Positions 58,255-64,000 of a DNA stretch of 64,000 nucleotides are shown one piece after another. Within the stretch, counting starts at the first letter, position 1, and every line of letters starts with the position of its first letter. The position numbers and the translations under genes were made by a program. A model generated the notes under the pieces. That model did not search any database. It was not told the origin of the DNA and saw nothing but the letters and a program-made list of their open reading frames with translations. This DNA comes from Hirundichthys speculiger (Eukaryota > Chordata > Actinopteri > Beloniformes > Exocoetidae): positions 3,051,501 to 3,115,500 of the forward strand of contig JAGFBZ010002379.1 of NCBI GenBank assembly GCA_018398805.1. The letters are read 5' to 3'.

Positions 58255-61200
58255 CCCTGGCTAAGACCTAAGCCCCCGCCACCTGCCCTCCCCAGCTCTA
58301 TGTAGTAGCAGACCCCCTCAACTCCTCCTCCCTTTTGGACGGCCCTCCTTCTCAGTACCCACTGAAGGTAATGGGATGGAGGGGTGAATGAAGGGTGTGC
58401 GTGGGTGGGAAACCTCCCCCTGTACTTTCAAAACCTCAATAGGCTTCCCCCTCTATTTCTGGGAAGACAGGATGGAGGTTTTTGCAACTCACACGGGACC
58501 CAATCCCCCCTCCGTCTCCTCCTACTGTTTTTGTCTTTCCTGTCCTTCTCTCAGGGGATGGTATTGACTTGTATTGATTTGCCTGACAAAGGGCTATGCT
58601 CAGTGTTCGATTACAAGATTTAACTCCAGATGAAAATATTTTGCAGAGGTAATGCAAAAAAAAAAAAAAAGCTTTTAAAACTTCTGAATTAATTGTCAGT
58701 TGGCTGGCTGGCAAAAATTTTAGCAGCCTGCAAAAGCAAGAATCCTGACCCACAAATATGACCACAGTAAATTTCTTGAATATCCAAAGATGTAAACCTA
58801 TGGTTTTAAAACAAAGGACAATGCCTTATTGAAAATACCTGTGGTTAAAGCATGTTTTTCTTTTGAATGCTATGCTGTCTTTTGCAATGACCTAAAAGAA
58901 AGACCACAAAAATGTTCAAGAAAAGAAAAATTAACAAAGATCAAGATTCCGACTGAAGTCCAAAGATGGTGACCGCCTCCTTTGGTGAATTAGGGACAGA
59001 ACAAGAAAAATCACAACTTCCAAAACAGTGTTGAGAGAAGTACTGGTGAGCACCCGTGCTCCATGTTCTCCTTCCATCTGACTGAACATCAGCATTGTCC
59101 GGAGGGGTCCACATGGCCTCTCCTCTTGGCTCCTCCTCTCTCTTTCCTCTGCTCCTAAATGCTGCTTTTCTAATCTGTAAAACCAGATTATCCAGCCTTT
59201 GATCGTGACAGACACAAAACACAGATGGACACCAGGCTGCAGTTAACAAAGCGCATCACATCCTTTACATAAATGTGTGGACGTTCAGGAAGACTTGGCG
59301 TGTGGTCAGATGACGTTAACTCATGACGTTTGCTCATGCATGTGGTCCAGTTAATAAAATATTGTGTCAGATTTACCACCACACAATTGTCCTCACATCA
59401 TGTAGACTCGGAAAAACTTTAAACCCAATGATGAATATATAAGTATTTAACTACAATTACAAGCCACAGAAGAGCACAGAGTATTGAGACAGATGGGATG
59501 GACTGAGTATTGAGGCTAACAATCTAACACAAACATGCATACATGTTTGTGTACACACACACAACAACAATTAGTTAGTTAGTTAGTTAGTGAAAGCATA
59601 AAATGTAAAAATGAAGAATGAAGAATGAAAACTTGGGGACATTGCAGGTGAATGTCTCCCTCTGGTGGTGGCTTTAATCAGTGTCAAACACAAGCCCTGG
59701 GTGGTAAATCAGGGAAATATTCTTTTATGCTTAAGAAGGTTTCAAATAGTGTTAACTGAACTGGCAATATGATGACAATAGATTAGGTGTTTTTTCACAC
59801 TACTTTATATACATTTGTAGTCAAGACAGGCTGGAAAACTATTCCACTCTAGCATCATGCCTCAAAAACAGCGTGGTATTGAAGTAGTCTGATTTAGATT
59901 ACATAAAGGACTGTCAGATCTTTCCGTTCCATAGATTTTTGGCTGATATAAATGGTATAATTTTGGCAGTTTTTAAAGAAACCCCATGTTTGAGTTCTGG
60001 GTTCGGGGAGTTAATTCGTAACCGTGATGGCCTGGTGCAGCTCCAGAGCATAAAACTGGTGCAACTTTGGGGAAATGGGGAGAGACTTTGTGAGTGGTTA
60101 TAGTGCCAAAGCCACAGCAGATAGCTGGAGGCTAAAACAGCCATTAGCGATGGTTATCATTTCAACAACATGGTGAGGCAGCCAACACGCAAGCTGATTA
60201 CAAAAACCAAAACCACCATGCGTGCAATCACACTCAAATCATAATGGACGAACCACAGAAAACACACACACTCTCATATATATTTATACACATACATACA
60301 CCCTCACAGAGTTTAGACACACATAGAAAACTGGGCAAGCCAAAAGACTGGCTGTGTCCTAAATTGCATTTAACACTGTTGTTGCCCTCAATCCATAGCT
60401 GCATGCACACATCAGATCATCCAGTTCACTCTCAGAACAAAACCAGGGACATAAAATTCAGGCAGACTGATACACAGAATAACATCACTGTGCACCAACA
60501 TTTGACAAAGAGGTACAGTATGTGTTTGTTTGTTGCTCACACACACACACAGATTTAAGGTCATGTGTGTACAAGTTGGGTCTTTATGTTGAGGTCCTGC
60601 CAGGCCCAGCATGAAGTCAGGAGTTTGACAGTCTACAGTCTGTAAGCGCCAACTATTAGCAAGCAGTACGTGCACATGTCTGCGTGTGTGTGTGTGCACG
60701 TTCCAGTTTTGAAAAGTGTAAAAGTCATGCTGAGTTCAAGTTGTGACAGTGTATGTGTGTACATACATATATCCGCTTTGCGCACACACATTTGCACACT
60801 GATTTTGATGCGTGTATGTGTGTGTGCGTGACTGCAAGCAGAGAAAGCGGAAAGCTTTGGAAAAGGGACAATGGTTACCATGGATCTGCATCGGCCTGAA
60901 TGTAGTGAGAGGAGCACCTGCAGGCTGAGCTAGTCCTCTGTCTGGGGAAGTCATCCACCAATCCACAGGGAGTCGGCCATTGTCTTCTCGGACTTCACTC
61001 ACAACAAAACTTTTCCACAATGTCCGCGGAAAAAGCACATTTACATCTGACTCGAATGAAACCTTTACTTTATCTTCATTGTTCAACATAAAAAACAAAT
61101 AGGACCTCATTAGTGGCTGGAACATCTTCCTAAACCTTGAAACTTTCCACAAGCCTATTGTTTTATAAACTCTTTTCAGAAGACAAAGGGTTCACTGGGG

Positions 61201-64000
61201 TCCCGGCAGATCCCATTCAAAAGCAACTGGAACTTAATCGTCTATTGTTTACCGATCAAGACGTAAAATCTCATTATGGGTAGATTTGTTTACAGAGGTC
61301 AACATCTTATGCATAACCTCTACAAGTCTCACGCAAACGTGATGTATGATGAATAATTTAATATGTGAGAACTGACAACTGCAAATAGGCAAATGTTAAA
61401 TTAGTTGATAAGATCAACATCAACTGTCGAAACCTTGCAACTACCAAATTACTTATGAAGGAGTCGACTGCTCAACGAGCGGCTATGCAAACGTGCGCCA
61501 AAGGTCTTTTGTTAAATTGTAAACAAACGTTCCTAAAATTGAATAGTAAAGACTGCACCAGTCAGCTGTCCTTCACTGGCTTTTCTACACTTGCTACTCA
61601 GATTTTAATGCAGACAGGAATGTGTGGAGACAGTATGCCATTGTCTGCACATTCAGAAGAAATAGCCCCTTTCCATGCTGTGGCATTCTCCATTAATTTA
61701 ATTGAGATGTCTCCTCCCTTCCACTTGAGTTCATGAGCCTGCCACATTGTGTGTGAGAGGGTCAATGAGGCAAAGAGGCAGGTAGATCAACTCCAGGTCA
61801 GTAGGTCACCGCCTCTCCAGATATACACAGCAGGGGGGCTTCAGCTACATGAGGACTATCGTCTTAGGAGTTCAATGACAGAGGACATTTGATGGGACTG
61901 CTTAAAAAAAATGCTGTAAACGAGTATGAAGCTTTGCTATTGATTTTGAAGTCTCCCAACAAAATGAAATGTTATTTAACACCAATTAGGGAAACATGTT
62001 CTTAGGGCACAAAACCATTTACTGCACAATTTAATTTCAAATTTAGAAAATGTGAACATTAAGTGACAGAATTCCTGACGATGTGTAGCTCTAATATGTA
62101 GGCGACAAAAAATGAATGGATGGATGGATGGATGGCAGAAGATGGGAAATTGCAGAAAATCCTCCCATCTGCCAAAATCAGTCATTAAGTTTTGCTTGAA
62201 AAAACGAAATAAAGAACAACTCAAACAGCTGCAAACAGTCAGACTGACAACATTTACTCACTGAATGAGCTTCGTGTAAAACCTGGATGGTAAGTCAGAT
62301 ATCGTAGTCACCAGGTGGTTAAAAATAAATGCAGGGTTAGATCTCACGTATTCCACGACAACTACTTCACAGCTTCTATCACACTTCATTAAGAGCTGCA
62401 TTTCTGCATTTGCATTTTTCACTCTCTACCATGTCCACACATCTAAGTGAGCCAAAAAAAAACAAATAAAAACTAACAGTGGACTAAATTCCACTCAGCT
62501 AAAGATATGTTCTTCCAGGCTGGACAGAGATCCAGATGGCCTCAACCGAACTTTCAACAAGGAGCAGATGAACTCACTCTGCAATATCCATGCTTACGAT
62601 TCACCAACACGGACACGACATCGCCCGACAGGAAACCTCCAATCTGAGCAACATCCACATCTCCAACTAATCTTAACTCATGTCTCATCTGATATCCACT
62701 TTTCTGGACTGACAACTGTACTGGGGCTCAAGTACAGAAACAACTTATGTAACACACCAAAAGCCCCTCCAAGTCAGAGAACATCAATCTAGCTTCACAC
62801 AGGGCTTACATGATAACACAGGGCTTTACTGTAGGCTTGGTTTGGGTGGTGAAAACAGATGAGAATTCATTCCAGCCGCAGCTGGTTTTGGTGAAACATG
62901 GGCTGAAATTTGTCACATCTACCCCAGAGCTGGAAACCCTAACTAAGGGGGCTTGTTTTAATCATAATATAGGCAGACATTCTGTAGCTGGCAACCAGTA
63001 TGGAGTAATCTACTGGGTGGATCACAGAATTTAATATAAAGCAGAGTATTTGGGTCAGTATGTTAAGTGTTTGGAAGCTGGAAACCCAAACTGGAAATGT
63101 TGCTTTTGTCTTTACATGCTGCTGATGTGGGTCTAAATGTTCATGCCCTGATAAGATAAACTCATTTAGTATTAAGTCCTCCTTGTGTCAAACATTTGGA
63201 ACAGACAATCAAACATAAAAAGACAAATCTGGAAATGTTGTTAGGAAACAGCGAATTGATTCCTTCAACATAACTCAACATCTGTTTCAGTCCATCTCCC
63301 ATGTGTAACCACAGAGTTGCATTGTGTGGACTATTTGACAGCATGGATTACTGCATACAGCTGATGAACTGGGACACCGCCACAAATCTAGCTGTTTATA
63401 TTACCTCATTTCCTCAGAGCCATAAATTTACAGAATACAGATAAATGCTCTGGTTTCACAAGGATAATGTCCTTTTTTTCCCTTAATAAAGCTGATTGGT
63501 CCATTAAAACAGAAACAACCGGGAGTTAATGCAACCATTTGTCTGGTTCAAATACATTTATTAGCTGAAATGATTGTTGCACTTACTGGGTTTGCATTTA
63601 GACAGTTTGAAATTCTTAAAACTGGGAAATAGTACTTTGGAATATTTGCTTCAACCATAACCAATAATAACAGCTGTGTTTGACCTCAACATGTAGAGGA
63701 AACGTCAGTAACTTCCTGAGTGTTCGACAACACTTTTAAGGAGTAATAAACTTCTCAATAATGTGCCATGACCATATTTCACTGCAAAGTAACGCTGTAC
63801 CAAAGATCTGTGAAACATAAACATTCTCACGCATGTTAAACTGATGTGCTGTCAACAAAACGATCCAGAGTTTTATAATTTCATGAATCACACCTATGTC
63901 AGAACTACATTCTTTAAGCATGAGCATAAGTGTGGAAGAAACAGAAATACAACAGAAGTCATCAAAAAACTTCCACAGTATCTTGTACTGTGTTTAAAAA
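58255..64000. other. nhsl1 upstream flank or intron of the long isoform
   Basis: Nothing recognisable as a gene. The first ~200 bp (58255-58450) are C/CT-rich on the + strand, possibly the 5' UTR/promoter of the short nhsl1 form. Further on: poly-A at 58655, a (TTAG)n run at 59571-59590, several (CA)n/(TG)n runs at 60535-60550, 60682-60696 and 60780-60830, and (ATGG)4 at 62116-62135. A CTCF-like motif (one mismatch, minus strand) lies at about 59658-59671. Confidence 0.45.

Noticed and set aside
58320..58360. SRF/CArG box upstream of the short nhsl1 start
   Set aside because: The minus strand reads CCAAAAGGG, with four A/T bases instead of the required six.
60736..61152. 138-aa minus-strand open frame upstream of nhsl1
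   Set aside because: Ends in CA-repeat-encoded THTYTHQ; no similarity to NHS first exons and no suitable donor noticed.
1..64000. Bacterial-style systems (CRISPR, toxin-antitoxin, operons)
   Set aside because: Spliced vertebrate genes and eukaryotic repeats throughout; no regularly spaced repeats with unique spacers or tandem same-strand gene clusters.

Overview
The window looks like teleost (probably percomorph) fish nuclear DNA. The genes are split into short, phase-consistent GT-AG exons. The introns are AT-rich and microsatellite-rich, and the interspersed repeats are of kinds familiar from bony fish: a tRNA-derived SINE, a LINE reverse-transcriptase tail, hAT-type non-autonomous elements and a Tc1/mariner-like MITE. 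There are no operons, CRISPR arrays or other bacterial features, and I found no undescribed molecular system. The protein-coding content is three vertebrate genes, all recognised from spliced translations that I assembled by hand.

Layout. (1) 2486-3360, + strand: the last four exons of cmtr1 (mRNA cap1 2'-O-methyltransferase), with an AATAAA at 3818. (2) 3900-4796: a hAT-like element with perfect terminal repeats and 9-bp identical flanks, just past the cmtr1 3' end. (3) 6130-8996, + strand: complete four-exon hebp2 (SOUL heme-binding protein, 193 aa), with a CCAAT/ETS-type promoter and an AATAAA at 8991, followed at once by a dead LINE fragment (9003-9341). (4) 13688-58254, - strand: nhsl1 (Nance-Horan syndrome-like 1), convergent with hebp2. 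Eight coding exons give a 1672-aa open frame. It includes one 3.3-kb exon (18130-21429) and a distal first coding exon (57942-58254) that replaces the WAVE-homology N-terminus of the long family isoforms. (5) 34.8-57.9 kb is a 23-kb first intron full of transposon relics. (6) 58.3-64 kb is upstream sequence, or an intron of a longer nhsl1 isoform, with no recognisable exon.

How the parts relate. The three genes belong to different processes: mRNA capping, mitochondrial/heme biology, and actin/WAVE-linked cell migration. Their shared feature is position. hebp2 and nhsl1 are also neighbours in human (6q24), so that pair is conserved synteny, whereas CMTR1 in human lies on 6p. The gene models rest on protein similarity recalled from known family members, on splice-site phase agreement at every junction, and on total CDS lengths divisible by three (hebp2 582 bp, nhsl1 5019 bp). 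Points worth a second look are the nhsl1 alternative N-terminus, a three-level nested transposon at 42-43 kb, an orphan MADF-domain relict in an nhsl1 intron, a perfect 123-bp duplication beside an nhsl1 exon, and a strong CTCF-type motif at 28083.
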